This document shows positions 1-12,233 of a stretch of 64,000 nt of DNA, in pieces; the stretch's first letter is position 1, and the number at the start of each line of letters is the position of its first letter. The notes under the pieces were generated by a model. The model saw nothing but the letters and a program-made list of their open reading frames with translations. It had not been told where the DNA came from and searched no databases. The translations under genes were made by a program, and so were the position numbers. This stretch comes from Tomocerus qinae (lineage: Eukaryota > Arthropoda > Collembola > Entomobryomorpha > Tomoceridae), in contig CM034546.1 of the NCBI GenBank assembly GCA_020055645.1, forward strand, positions 44,578,001-44,642,000, in the 5' to 3' direction.

Positions 1-342
1 ATATTTAACGATATTAATTTTTAAATTGCCTACCGGTAATACTTATTAAACCATTATTATAATATAGGTTGACCAAATTCAAACTTAAATTTGGGCTGTA
101 ATACAAAACAATGATATAGGCAATTATTTGGGTATTCATTTAATTTGTATCAATGTTACAGTTTTATTCAAATAGGAGACATTTGGTTTTCACAATCAAG
201 CCAAAGATGGCATATTTACTCTTTATATTTTCCATCGGCCTGCAGATGACAACAATTTATTCCGAATCTTTGGCAAACAAAGACGACTTCGTTGAAAGGT
301 AAAGAAATATTTTATTATTCCATTGTTTAAATCATAAAGTTC

Positions 343-1425
343 CAGGTTAGCTGCCAAACTGAGCGGACATGATTTAGTCGTGGTCCTCGTGTGACGCGTG
401 ACAAAATTCGGTGCGTGAATGTGGGGCCAAAGCCCGAAAAAGACTTTTTTGGTGCAAAAACCCAACAGAAACATCATTTCTTCAGTGCTACGTGTGGAAA
501 ATTTTGCATGGAACGTGAAGGGAGATAATCGTGTTGGCGACTCAGACAGCGGCGTGAACGCTGGCGATATGCAGATGAGCGATAAGGCCTATTGAAGATC
601 TGATCTTGTATCCTGCCCTGCAGTAATTGTCGCTTGGCAAGTAAATGCTTTTCTTACTAGGCTGAATTCGTCGGCCTTATCTACCACATTTGCATCCCAT
701 GGCTGATTTCCCAAATCGCCGGCTAAAGACAAGCAGTGTAGCACCAGTGATATCGTTTGGTCTAAGGTCCCCACTCTAGCGCAGTTTCTACATGCTTAAG
801 GACTACTTCCCTCTTAACCCTTTGAACACAGCTTCGCAACGGGCCGTCCACATAGTTGGTCAATCTATGAACGAAGCCGCTGCAACGCAAGGTTGGCGTA
901 TTTAGGATGTAATGCGGGATTAACCAGGAATGAGAATTTGGTGGTTTGGGGCAAGGAGATATGAGATAATATGAGCTGATGATTGTTACTTATGAATGAA
1001 CCCTCAACTTTCTCGGCAATGCATTATGAGTAGGGAAATCTCCCTGCGATGAGATAAGCGTTTTGGATAAGCGTACAGAAGCGTGTAGTAGCTTATTCGA
1101 AAGACCGCAAAAAGTACTAGGGCACTTGACAGCCCTTTTTTCCGATTTAAAATTAGAAATAGGAAAAAAGACACCATATTTCGCAGCTCAATGTAAATTC
1201 GTACTCAATTTTTTTATTTTCAAAAAAAGATTAAAAATACTTAAAATTTTTTTTTCAAAATTCCGGCCTTCAGGTGCCCTAGGCAAAAACTGGAACTTTC
1301 AGAATATAACTGTTTCAAAGCTATAAGTTGACCCTGTGACCTGTTCTCATCGCAGGCAAAAGGGGGAAGCCACCCTTAACTAATTGCCCTTTTACGATTC
1401 TGTTATTATCACAAAGCTAACCTGG
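343..1425. mobile_element. Possible DNA transposon with short terminal inverted repeats
   Basis: This block in intron 1 of copy 1 has no counterpart in copies 2 and 3. It begins CCAGGTTAGCT and ends with the reverse complement AGCTAACCTGG, an 11-bp inverted repeat. I see no convincing target-site duplication and no transposase. It could be a non-autonomous element, but the ends are only tentatively placed. Confidence 0.4.
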
Positions 1426-1755
1426 AATCTCCGCATATACTGGAGTATATGCGTAACGTCTGTAAGGTTTATAAAATCTACCTTTATTAACTATTACATT
1501 TGTATTTGTATGTATTCCTTACCTTCTCTTTGTGGGTACTTATAACCCTTGCGCCTGCTTCTAATGATAATATGGACTGTATATGGTTAATAGATGAGAA
1601 ATTGTGTATTACTCTGGGTACTGCGACCTTTCCGCGGATATGGGAGGTAGTAATCCTACATTTTATGTTAACAATATGGTATTGTTCACAACTTATGTAG
1701 GACTCGCAGTGTGGGATGGACTATGTGTACAAATGTTTTGTAATAGTGTTCTAGA

Positions 1756-1853
1756 TTAATGTTTTCCATAATGTACCCCAACGCATACCTTCATGTGCTA
1801 AATTTAATAAATGGAAGTATGCGTTGGGGTACCTACATTATTGAAAACATTAA
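1756..1853. repeat. Imperfect palindrome of about 100 bp
   Basis: Two arms of about 38-40 bases face each other; each contains TACCCCAACGCATAC or its complement. The loop is about 20 bases. It lies in intron 1 of copy 1. It looks like a small hairpin MITE; no flanking duplication was resolved. Confidence 0.6.
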
Positions 1854-1859
1854 TTAAGT

Positions 1860-2748
1860 TATACTATACATTTGATTGGAATTATATTATTAGAAAGTTA
1901 CAATGTAATGGATAATGCTTAAAATCCGTTAATAAAACCTACCTATTACACGCAAAAAGTTAATTGTATTTGTCAATTGGTATGGTTTATTTAGTGTCAA
2001 TAATACACATAGAGATGCACATGATGCACAATGCACAATCCATTAGGGAAACCTTTTACGAGCCGAAATTACGGTTTAATCATTTTATATTTCTACTTTA
2101 AACGTGATGACAAAATTGAATTTTATGCTTGAAAATTGCATTTAAACCTTCATGTCATCATGCCAGCCATTTAATCTCAGATTCTTGCCTTGCCTCCAAT
2201 CTACCACAAGGCTCCAGAATACAAACAGTGTTTGACTTCCCTCCATCTTATGGCTAAATTGGTAGTGCCTAGAATGGTTTTAACCAGGTGAAAATAAGTT
2301 CTATAGTCAGTGGCTGACGAAACGGTATCGTCACTTAAGCCACCAGCCAATTTAACCGGGTAAAATGGACTTACGTCTTTAAAATGTAAAAAATTGGGGA
2401 AAATAATAGTTTGAATAGAAGCGGTACACTTTGCACGCTTCCGAGTCACCCAACTTAACCTAATTGACCCAAATAGATAATAGATTGTTTTTAATGAGGT
2501 TAGGTTAGGTCGCTCGAAAAGATGTATAGATTTTTAAAGCAACGAAAGCACGTAATAAGATATTAAATACTGATACATATATACTCAGGCAATGAATTTC
2601 AATTTTGAAAGTCCAAATTCAATGTCATTAAGTTGTACCACCTTGCCTTCTAGACACAAATACCAATACACTATTAATCGATTAATTCTTATTACTTTTG
2701 TAATTAAGCTAAATATAAATAATATATCCTTTATTTACTTGATTTAAG
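1860..2748. other. Intron 1 remainder of copy 1, no gene seen
   Basis: AT-rich intron sequence. A short GGTTAGGTTAGG stretch near 2500 resembles the CCTAA-type motifs found elsewhere in the window. No coding exon is supported. Confidence 0.5.
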
Positions 2749-3672
2749 ACGTCCTCCAGATAAAATTCAAGAAGCCATGATATCGAAGCTTGTGGAAAAA
2801 GTGGAAGACGTCGAATTAAAGGTAATTTAAATAAATACTGTATAAGTTAAACTACTTACAATACAATTATAGCTTCAATTTGGGTTTCAATTATTGGAGA
2901 TTCTATTACCACAAACTATAATCCATTTCTAATTCCAGTTGGATAATATAACCACTAAATTCGAGCGCATAAATCAAGAAATGTTAATCCTAACGGAAGA
3001 AAATCAAAATACTTCTATTTTATTGCACAACGCAGTTGAAAACATCGAAAATGCAGAGCGACAGGTTTTTCCTTTTTCTGTTTCGTCAGCAAATAGATAC
3101 ATTGGTTATGCAGACGTATTACGTAATATATTATTATATATTGTCGTCCCTTAAGGACGGAAAAAGCCTCTATCCACTTTTAGATTAGCCAATAGGAAAT
3201 AGCCAATATCCATTTTTTGTTTGCTAAAAAGCTTATATCTATACGCTTGTTAGCACTATACAGGTATATACACTATTTCCGGCTCAAAACGAAAAATGCT
3301 TGCATATACCGTATAAACACGTTTATTAAAAGGTGGATTATTTTCTTCATTGCTTAGTATATGCATGAATTATATTATAGGATGAATAGGCATTTAGAGG
3401 CCTACACTAGCAAAGTTGAATAAATTGTGTTTTGATCAACTTTGGTTACAATTTAGACCAGAGTTCAACTAGCCGGTGGGTAGTGGCTAGGGGGCAAAAG
3501 TGGCTAGTGGGCGGGTAAATTGATAGGTGGCTAGTGGGCAAAAGGGGCAAAAGTCAAAATGGGGCTGAGCTACATTAAAGGATGTAAAAATTGTCGCAAA
3601 ATTTTGAATATTAAGTAATTTTGCCCCTTTTCCCCACTGCCCACTTTGCCCCTTTTACCCGAGTGGGTGGGC

Positions 3673-4880
3673 TAGGCTGACCATAATTTGATGAAGGGAA
3701 AACGGGACCCTATATACAGTATTGTATTTAGAAGTCGATATCGAAGGGTAATCCCATTAAACCATATGTATATTAGGAATATCTTCCTAAAGATACTTTT
3801 GCTGATCCTAATTTTATAATACTTTTGCCCAACATTTTAAAAAATGACACAATCGCGCAAAGAGCGATAATTTTAAGCTATTTTTGCCGTAAACAACCAT
3901 AAAAGACAATTATAATCGCGCGTAGCGCGATAATTTTAACCTATTTTTACCGTAAACAACCATAAAAGACAATTATAATCGCGCGTAGCGCGATAATTTT
4001 AACCTATTTTTGCCGTAAACAACCATAAAAGACAATTTTAATCGCGCGAAGTGCGATAATTTTAACCTATTTTTGCCGTTAACAACCATAAAAGACAATT
4101 ATAATCGCTCGTAGCGCGATAATTTTAACCTATTTTTGCCGTAAACAACCATAAAAGACAATTATAATCGCGCGTAGCGCGATAATTTTAACCTATTTTT
4201 GCCGTAAACAACCATAAAAGACAATTTTAATCGCGCGAAGTGCGATAATTTTAACCTATTTTTGCCGTTAACAACCATAAAAGACAATTATAATCGCTCG
4301 TAGCGCGATAATTTTAACCTATTTTTGCCGTAAACAACCATAAAAGACAATTATAATCGCGCGTAGCGCGATAATTTTAACCTATTTTTGCCGTAACCAA
4401 CCATAAAAGACAATTTTAATCGCGCGAAGTGCGATAATTTTAAGCTATTTTTGCCGTTAACAACCATAAAAGAAAATAGATGGTTAACTTTAAGTTTTGT
4501 TTGGCAATATTGGTGTACAATTTCCTCATTATCGTACGATGAGCATGAGCGTTTATTTTAAGGTCCTTTTCCCTAAAACGGCTTAAAGTTCCCAAACTAT
4601 TGTGCCAACCATGAAAATGTTAGGTCCTTTTGCTGTGAAAAGCCAATATATATAGTAGATTTCTCAAGTTGTACCATTAATCGTGCAAAAAATTTTGTTA
4701 CTTTTAGTGAAAATTTTCCTTTTTCGTTCGTAGTAGCCATTAAATTAGGAATCCCTCAATTTTTTCTAAAAAACGGGTCGCGTTTCTGAAAACGGGACAG
4801 TTTCGGGACGCCGGGACAGTGACAGGACAGGCACTAAAAACGGGACGATCCCGTTACAAACGGGACGGATGGTCAGCCTA
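3673..4880. mobile_element. hAT-like MITE family B nested in family A
   Basis: Ends are TAGGCTGACCAT and its complement ATGGTCAGCCTA. It is flanked by the 8-bp duplication GGGTGGGC (3665-3672 and 4881-4888), and the intact sibling of family A at 14.1 kb shows the uninterrupted sequence. The subterminal parts are rich in CGGGAC/GTCCCG. It carries the 63-bp tandem array. No transposase is seen. Confidence 0.85.
3852..4478. repeat. Minisatellite, 63-bp unit with 189-bp higher-order period
   Basis: About ten head-to-tail units of 63 bp, each holding the near-palindrome ATCGCGCGTAGCGCGAT followed by an AT-rich stretch and AACAACCATAAAAGACAA. Variants (GTAGCGCG, GAAGTGCG, CTCGTAGC; GTAAAC versus GTTAAC) recur every third unit, so the array has expanded as trimers of 189 bp. 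It lies inside the nested hAT-like element. Confidence 0.9.
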
Positions 4881-7589
4881 GGGTGGGCAAATGTAGTTTT
4901 TGCCGACTAAAACTGAACTCTGATTTAGACATCTGCACACTCTTAGGTACATTACACTACACGTAGCCAGTGTGCAATGGACGGTTTAATATTACTCAAC
5001 ATACTGATTATTTATTATGCATATTAGGAATAAGCATAGAGATGCTATTCCATCCACTTGGTCAACAAGTAAATGTTGGTAATGTGGAATAGTGTGCTGA
5101 TAGTTAGTGTAGGAACAGGACTTCGGTATTTGGCTTGGGTTTTACTTTTTGCACATTTTTACTCAATATTGACTAAAGCTTCAAATCAACTGTTGAGAGT
5201 TACTTTTATAAATCTGGTTGATTAAAATGAACTCAGTATGTCAGTCGGCGCATTTTTACTAGTTTATGAGTTCAGTTTAATCAAATTTGACTGAAATTTT
5301 TTTTAAAAGATAGCACCAATGCTTTCAACACTGAAATTGTTGTTAATTATTGCCCTCGAGAGATTCGATTGCGATCACTGATAGCAAAAACCTCCTTTTT
5401 GTACCTTTTTGTTCCGTTTTGCTTTTTTGCTGTACCATTCGCTACAACTGAAAGCTGTATTATGATTTGACAAATTGAGGTGGCTACAATTTTCCTTTTT
5501 GCATGAGACAATAATATTGCCATTTTATATTTTATTACGTATAAGATACAAATTGCCGTTTATATAATTTAATTTATAATAACCAAAACGACGAAAAGGC
5601 ACCATTTTGCTAATTTTGCTACTTTTGATTTAATTTTACAACTCAAACATTTACCTTAAAAAACCTTCTGCCCCGGGCATCACTTAGCCAAGAGTCGAGC
5701 TGACAGATGAAGAACACAATAGTCAGTATACACAAAGTCCATATATTAAATTTCCTTTCCAAAAAAGAAACTATTTGCCGTAGATAACCTATTTCTTTAA
5801 ATCATTTTTAGTCCAAAGTAGAAATCTTTTGTAGATTTACAAAAATGTTTAGTTGAAGAAAAAGGTATAGCAAATGACTATTTCAGAGAAATCGTAGTAG
5901 TAATATTATGGAGAATTATAGTTGCAATAAGTAATTATGCATTTCAGATAGCGGATTTGAGCAGCAAGGTGGAGTACATAAACAATGGTCATATTATAAA
6001 CTCCACCAATTTAACACAACAGGTTGATAGATTGGCAAACACAATCATGATGGACTTGTCCCGTAAAGGTACAAATCTCTTAATATAGTACACTTTATGT
6101 TTATGTTATTTCTAATTACATGCTAATGTATATATCATAATATTATATTCAGCAACACTTAAATTAATTTAATGCAGAGTGTAGGATATAATAAAAAATT
6201 GATAAAAGTTGAAAATGTCCTTTAATGACTCGTATTACCATTTCGCATACATGTGGTGAGGTCAGTAAAGGAGAATATGAAAACCAACTAAAACTAAGTT
6301 GCACAATGAAATGTTTTATTGTTATATTATTTATTACAGAGTGTCCTGAAAGTGACCATTTTCGTTGCGATAATGGAGAGTGCGTAAAATATGAAAACCT
6401 CTGCAATTCAAACAATGACTGTGGAGACAACAGCGACGAGGATCCCCGACATTGCAGTAATTACATATAAATCAGTTATATCAATTCACAATACTAAAAT
6501 GATTAATGCAATCGCTTTTGCATTGACTAAGTATTGCTTCTAATGTAGATTCCAATTCAACTTGTACTATGGCCCTGTCTGGTAATAAAGAGGGATTTTA
6601 ATGTGGCTGGCACGGAATTAGTGATGTTACCTGTCTCAAACGAAAATGCTGCCAAATATCTACACGAGTTGGCTTACGGTGTAGTTTTATGAAGGTAAGT
6701 TTATTTTGTAATGGTAAGAACTCATCACTATTCGACGTACTAAATGACCAAGAAATTGGAAAATTTCAATTGATTTTTATTTTTCTATCAAGAATTTCTC
6801 CGCCATTGCTACTGATAACTCAACACAGGAAGGTCTCAATGCTACAAGTAAAAAATGAATTTTGTGATCAAATAACTATAATGTTTTAACTTTTAACTTC
6901 TAGCATGGAATATAATTACAAAAATGTTCATTAACAGTTTTAAATAACAATGCTGTTTCCGTTTAGGTTGCAACGAAGACTTATTTTTCCGCTGCAATAA
7001 TGGTAAATGCATAAGTAAAAATTATGTCTGCGATCGGGACAACGACTGCGGAGACAACAGTGACGAATTTCAACATCACTGTGGTGAGAAAATTAGATAA
7101 AATTGAAAGTATACTTAGCCCAGTTAAAATGCAATAAATGAAATAACTAAACAGCTGCTACAAAAGTTCCTAAACGTAGAAGCTAAATTGTACATTTTGT
7201 TGAGGTTTGAGGTTGGCATTGCATAATTGCAAATTGGTCATATCAATATCAATAATAATATATGCCTTGCCTACATAATAAATCACATTTCATATTTGCA
7301 TGTTTAGACTGCAGGGAAAGCAACAAATTTCGGTGCACTAATGGAAAGTGCATACCAAAAACCTACACCTGCGATGGAGAGAATGATTGCGGGGACAATA
7401 GTGATGAATTACTACCACATTGCGGTAAATAAGTCGATTTAGTTTAATATAGTATGTATAGGTATCGTATGGGGAAGTCCAGACCACTCATATGGCTTTT
7501 ATTCTGGCTAAATAGGTTGGGTTTAGTGTTTACTTTTAGTTAATAACAGCCGATTTATCCTGAATAATGTACAGTACTAAAAATATACA

Positions 7590-8290
7590 CCGCAAATTTT
7601 TGGGAAATATGACGTCGAGTCCCTAACCTATTTAGCCAAAGATTGGAAAGCCTGTTATTTCTCTATCCACCTATAGCGAATATATACCCATCCATGGTAA
7701 GTCCCTATACATGAGTGGTCCGAAATGCCCCATGCGCTATACATTATGCTATATTATTGACAGAATGCAACTTAAATTGCATTCTACCTTTTCCCAATTT
7801 TTCCCAGAATCCAGCAAGCAACACAGCTAATTTTCTTATCTCTGTTCCTTGCTGGACAGAGTTCATTCCCATTCCCTTGAACGGCCAGGTACTGCTGTGC
7901 ATGGCTAATGCATGCACGATATACCTATTAAGCATAAGAAAATCGTCAGAGTTTCTTATGCTCTCCGATAGGATTCTACCATCTTGTCGGGACTCTTTTT
8001 TTGTCCTTCCGCATGCAGCGTTTTTCTGCCCCAGTGGCTTCATTACTTGTTTTTGGACAATTTGTCCAACTAAAATATTTCACGTATTTAGCCCTGCCGC
8101 TATTGTGTACAGCCGTTCTTGTCCCAACAATAAAATAAGTATCTCGGCTTTATTTGGCCTATTTTCTATGTGCAAAAATACAACACGGAGTACATTTTAT
8201 TTCTCCGCATCCTGAATGATAGACTGAACTCATCACATCACATTCATTAGTCACATCACCTTCAACAGTCATCATTCTGACATTATATGT
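7590..8290. other. Insertion in the LDLa3-LDLa4 intron of copy 1, identity unknown
   Basis: Copies 2 and 3 run directly from a CAGTACTAAAAA segment to the sequence matching 8290 onward, so this block of about 700 bp is private to copy 1. It has a stop-free reading frame on each strand (roughly 7715-8215 + and 7744-8043 -). Neither translation is recognisable to me, and I saw no terminal repeats. It may be a decayed transposon fragment. Confidence 0.4.
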
Positions 8291-9329
8291 ACATACTTTA
8301 ATGAACAGACCTACCCCCAGTTTGTCAACACTAAAATGTCAACAGAGCAGAAAAAACCGGAAAAACCTTTTTTCAACATAATGTTTTGTATACACCTAAA
8401 ATGCACGTACAGTATACAATGAACGTGAACATAAAACGTTTAATTAAAAATTAGGGGTTTAAAAACATTGTTGACAAAACAAGGTAGCCCTTTGTATGTA
8501 CTCACGGTTGAAAAAATCTAAACACATTTTAGATAATGGTCTTTATTGTACTCCATTGGTTTGTTTTGTAGCGGTTCGTTGCGGTAATGGAACCTTATTT
8601 TACTGCGACAATGGAAACTGCATAAAAAATTTAAATTTGTGTAACGGAAATAATGATTGCGGAGATAACAGTGACGAAGATCCTAGACGCTGCAGTAAAT
8701 TGTTATCTTTTTTATAACACTATTTTGATCAAAAATAACATGCAGTACAAAATTACTTGATAATTAATCGATCATACAAATAGTAAATATTGTTAATTCA
8801 TAATATAATTAATTTGTAGGCTCAATGGGAACATGCTCTGATCCATTTCAGAGGAAGGTTGATTGCGGTTGGCCTGGAATTCATTCCCGCATTTGTAATA
8901 AACGAAATTGTTGTCACGAAACCACTGCCAATGGTTCAAGTTGTTACTTTAGAATGGTAATTAATACAGTCTAACAAAAAAACTAATTATGTTATTATTA
9001 CTTTATTGATATAGCTATATAAGTGAAAATATTTTCAATGATACCTGAAACATTCTACAATACTACTATTATAATATGGCTAATGAATAATACATTTTTT
9101 ATAACACAGGTTCCTGGACAGATATCTGGCGTGGCGACAAATAGCAAGGGATTTGATTTTGATATAGGTAATTATAAACATCTTCTTTTTCTAATGAAAT
9201 TAATATTATTTTAGAATAAATTTTTCAGTTGTTAAACATTTTTCCAATTCTATATTCAAATACGTCTACGTTGAAAAATAAAAAAGCTGCAAACCATTTC
9301 ATTAAATAAATATTCGTCATTTAAAAAAT

Positions 9330-9740
9330 ATTGACGTGATTTAATGACTTCAAATTCAATGAAAATTTGTTCCATTAGGTTGCGGTGACAATAACTATTT
9401 CCGTTGTAATAACGGACGATGCGTATCGTATATCCATATCTGCAACGGTGATGATGATTGTGGTGACTATAGTGATGAATATCCCGGGCTATGTGGTACA
9501 AGCATTATTTGGAGATCCACCGTTTTGTACCAATTGTTATGACATAAAATAACATGATTTAATGACTTCAAATTTAATCCATCTCTTTGTTCACTTAGGT
9601 TGCGGCGACATTGACTATTTCCGTTGTAATAACGGACGATGCGTATTATATACCCAAATCTGTAACGGTGATAATGATTGTGGTGACCATAGTGATGAAG
9701 ATCCCAGGCGATGTGGTACAAGCATTCGTTATGGAAACTC
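9330..9740 (+). repeat. Tandem duplication of one LDLa exon with its intron flank
   Basis: Two about 200-bp units in copy 1 each contain an intron tail with GATTTAATGACTTCAAATT, an acceptor, an LDLa exon (9379-9495 and 9599-9715) and the donor GGTACAAGCATT. The exons differ at few residues ([11 protein letters not shown] versus [11 protein letters not shown]). Copies 2 and 3 have a single exon here, so copy 1 gained a sixth LDLa module, or the others lost one. Confidence 0.85.
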
Positions 9741-10209
9741 ACTGTTATGTACCAATTGTTATGACATTTGGAATATATTATGTAGGTGTTGACACTACGT
9801 GCTTCTATTCTGAATTCGTCGGAGAAAGGGTTGACTGTGGCTGGCGTGGAATACATCCGGATATCTGTATAAAGAGAAGATGCTGCTCAGACACCACAAG
9901 AGATGGTTATCACTGCTATTTACAAACGGTAAATGATCCTAATAAATGTCAATTATTAAGTTCATATTCTGAATTGAGAAAATGTTAATATAAAAGAGTT
10001 CGTATAGAAAAGGACTAAACTTTTCCACGTTTTTGATGACCTATCTTTTCCGAATTTCATTTTATGGAAACCTGTAAACCAATAATATTTAACATGCAAA
10101 CTATTTGTTGAACTAATTATAAACTTTCCTACAGAGCTCAGCCAGTGTGAATAGAACGCTGAAGCATTGGGACGCTAATGGAATGATACCAGCAGTCACT
10201 AAGACTATG

Positions 10210-10975
10210 TATATATTAAATTCATTATTAGCACAAAAAAGGGTTGTTGGTCGTGTTTTTTATGGGTTGGGGTTTTTTGGGTTTTTTTAAAAAAACATAT
10301 AGTAATATGCGCTAAAGGGGCATCTAGATTTATAAGCAAAAATATACTAATTTTGCCATTATTCTATTCAAACATGTAAACAAATATACAATCTGGTGGA
10401 AACAAATAGTAACTTCTACACTTTTACGTGCAAAACATGCATCGTATCGAGATGACTTGGTTACTTATATATTTGTTTTAAGTTTGTAAGTTTTAATCGT
10501 TGTGGAAGATTAGAATATTGTTGTATGCACAATTATGCTCAATTTTAATTAACTCCTTACATTTTCATTTCACTGCTGTACTGCGTCACAATTAACGCTC
10601 CAAATTAATGAGGGAATTTTATGAAGTTAATTTAATCAGTAAAATATTATAATGAATAGCTACTCAGTAGAGTAGATGATATCAAAGAGTAATTAATATA
10701 GATGTTCAAAAAAATTGCATGTTTGCTGTGTTAAAATATTTTATTAATAAAACATTTTGAGTTTTAATTTTTGCTTTTATAATATGCGTAAGTAATAGCC
10801 ATTGCAAGATTACACTGATGTTGTTATTGTTTGTTAATGTTGTTATAGTTTTTCTATACGGTATAGTATGGACTTGGATTCATGCCTATAGTTATATAAA
10901 AAAACCCTTAAACCCTAAAAACCAGGGGTCGTGGGTTTTTTCCTAAAGAACCACGGTTTTTTGACCCGATGCTCA
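10210..10975. other. Insertion in the last linker intron of copy 1
   Basis: Copies 2 and 3 have only about 80 bp here. The block is AT-rich, with GGGTTTTTT/AAAAAACCC runs near each end (10250-10285 and 10900-10965) that are loosely inverted. No gene and no clear target duplication are seen. The donor for the preceding exon is lost right at its left side (CT at 10205). Confidence 0.4.
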
Positions 10976-12233
10976 ATGATTAACTTTAAATTGTTTTTTT
11001 TTGTTTCTGAGATGCAAGTTGTGGAGGAGTAATAGTAGCAGAAAATGGAGTTATTAATTACAATTTCGACGCATCTTTAAATGACTCAATGAAATGCGTA
11101 TGGACCATTCAAGACAAAAATAAGACAAAGATGGCATTCCATTTGGTTAGTGACAACGATTGTGAATTGGAAAGTACAATTACATTGATGTCGGTTCGAC
11201 CTTTTACTCCACCCACCACCCCGGCGACACCAATCGACTATAAAACTGAAATGTAAATAATTGAGATTATAGTATTTTATTATTATCGTACTAGATACGG
11301 TAAAAGCCATTTTATTACGTTACAGATCAGTATTATTAAGTCATTACTACAATCTATTTGATTATTAACCAAAAAGCGAAAGGAATTAAATACAGTTTTT
11401 TAATCTTTATTATTCTAGGAAATTGTTGTAATTTAGATTATTTAACGCATAGTGTAGTGTAAAAGTAGCAATGTATGATTCAAAAAAGTATTGATAGATA
11501 GATGGTAGCGTTAATCAATTCCTATATTTCATATACAGGAAAAAATCATAGTTCATTTCCGACCACCCCGTATATGTTTATGTATTTAAATAGATTGCCC
11601 GCAGACGGAGAAGAACACATCGTGGACAGTCCTCTAGTGTTTGTCATTCTCTCGCTTCAGGCATCTGAACTACCGTTGAACTGTAGTAATGGTGGTTTTC
11701 AATTAAGATTTGAAGGCAGAGGACCTCCAATGAGTGGAAGAACATTCACCAACTTCCATTTTGAAGGCAGCGAAGGTCAAGTATCCTACCCAACAACGTC
11801 CCATCACTACAGTTCTAAAGAAACTGTGTCATTCGTTATCACTTCAATTCAGTTTCCAATTTATATTAATTTGAATTTTTTGGACACCGATCCTTATGAC
11901 AGATTGACCTTTTTTACCGAAAAAGATCGGAGAACTAATGAAATGGTGATGATAAACAATACAGTAATTCATGACGACAAATATGCGTAAGTGCACTTTG
12001 GACTGATCTACATTTGATTTTTAACCGACATAAAATGAGTTGTGTTTTTTGGCTAATATATCTAAATGTACATCTCTTTGTTCTATATACATACTTATAG
12101 GTACTCTGGATTTCTTGATGATGTGAATTTCGATATCAGGCCATTACATAATGTTCACATTTTCATTGCCATTTTCCAATCAGATGGAAGTCACGAGTAT
12201 TATGGATTCCAGTTTTCATGGAAAAGAATTTAA

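Larger units (their letters stand above)
3459..4922. mobile_element. hAT-like MITE family A, first copy, with nested insertion
   Basis: Lies in the coiled-coil intron of copy 1. The left end starts CAGAGTTCAACTAGCCGG; the right end finishes with an inverted version, AGTTTTTGCCGACT...GAACTCTG. An 8-bp duplication ATTTAGAC flanks both ends (3451-3458 and 4923-4930), as expected for hAT superfamily elements. The body carries runs of GGTGGCTAGTGGGCAAAAG. A second hAT-like element is inserted into it. No transposase is encoded, so it is non-autonomous. A sibling lies at 13410-14119. Confidence 0.85.
207..12233 (+). pseudogene. LDLa/trefoil/CUB secreted protein, copy 1 (probably degenerate)
   Basis: The first of three tandem paralogs. 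Exons by splice phase and homology to copy 3: 207-298 (signal peptide), 2749-2821, 2939-3064 and 5948-6068 (coiled coil), 6340-6456 LDLa1, 6549-6694 trefoil 1, 6829-6847 linker (acceptor could instead start it at 6793), 6967-7083 LDLa2, 7308-7424 LDLa3, 8572-8694 LDLa4, 8820-8956 trefoil 2, 9110-9167 linker, 9379-9495 LDLa5, 9599-9715 LDLa6, 9786-9928 trefoil 3, 10135-10204 linker, 11012-11252, 11594-11986 and 12101-12233 (two CUB domains). LDLa modules keep six cysteines and the calcium-binding motif CGDNSDE. Two lesions are visible: TAA at 6599-6601 inside trefoil 1, and the donor expected after 10204 reads CT instead of GT. The gene could still make protein if trefoil 1 plus its linker is skipped, since that pair is frame-neutral. 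Function is unknown; the domains suggest an extracellular binding protein. Confidence 0.75.

Noticed and set aside
3846-4480. CRISPR-like regularly spaced repeats
   Set aside because: Units are head-to-tail 63-mers with no unique spacers, lie inside a transposon in eukaryotic DNA, and are an ordinary minisatellite.
9611-9988. A 125-codon frame joining LDLa6 intron and trefoil 3
   Set aside because: The first part reads the LDLa exon out of frame and through an intron; the modular exons with proper splice sites explain the region.
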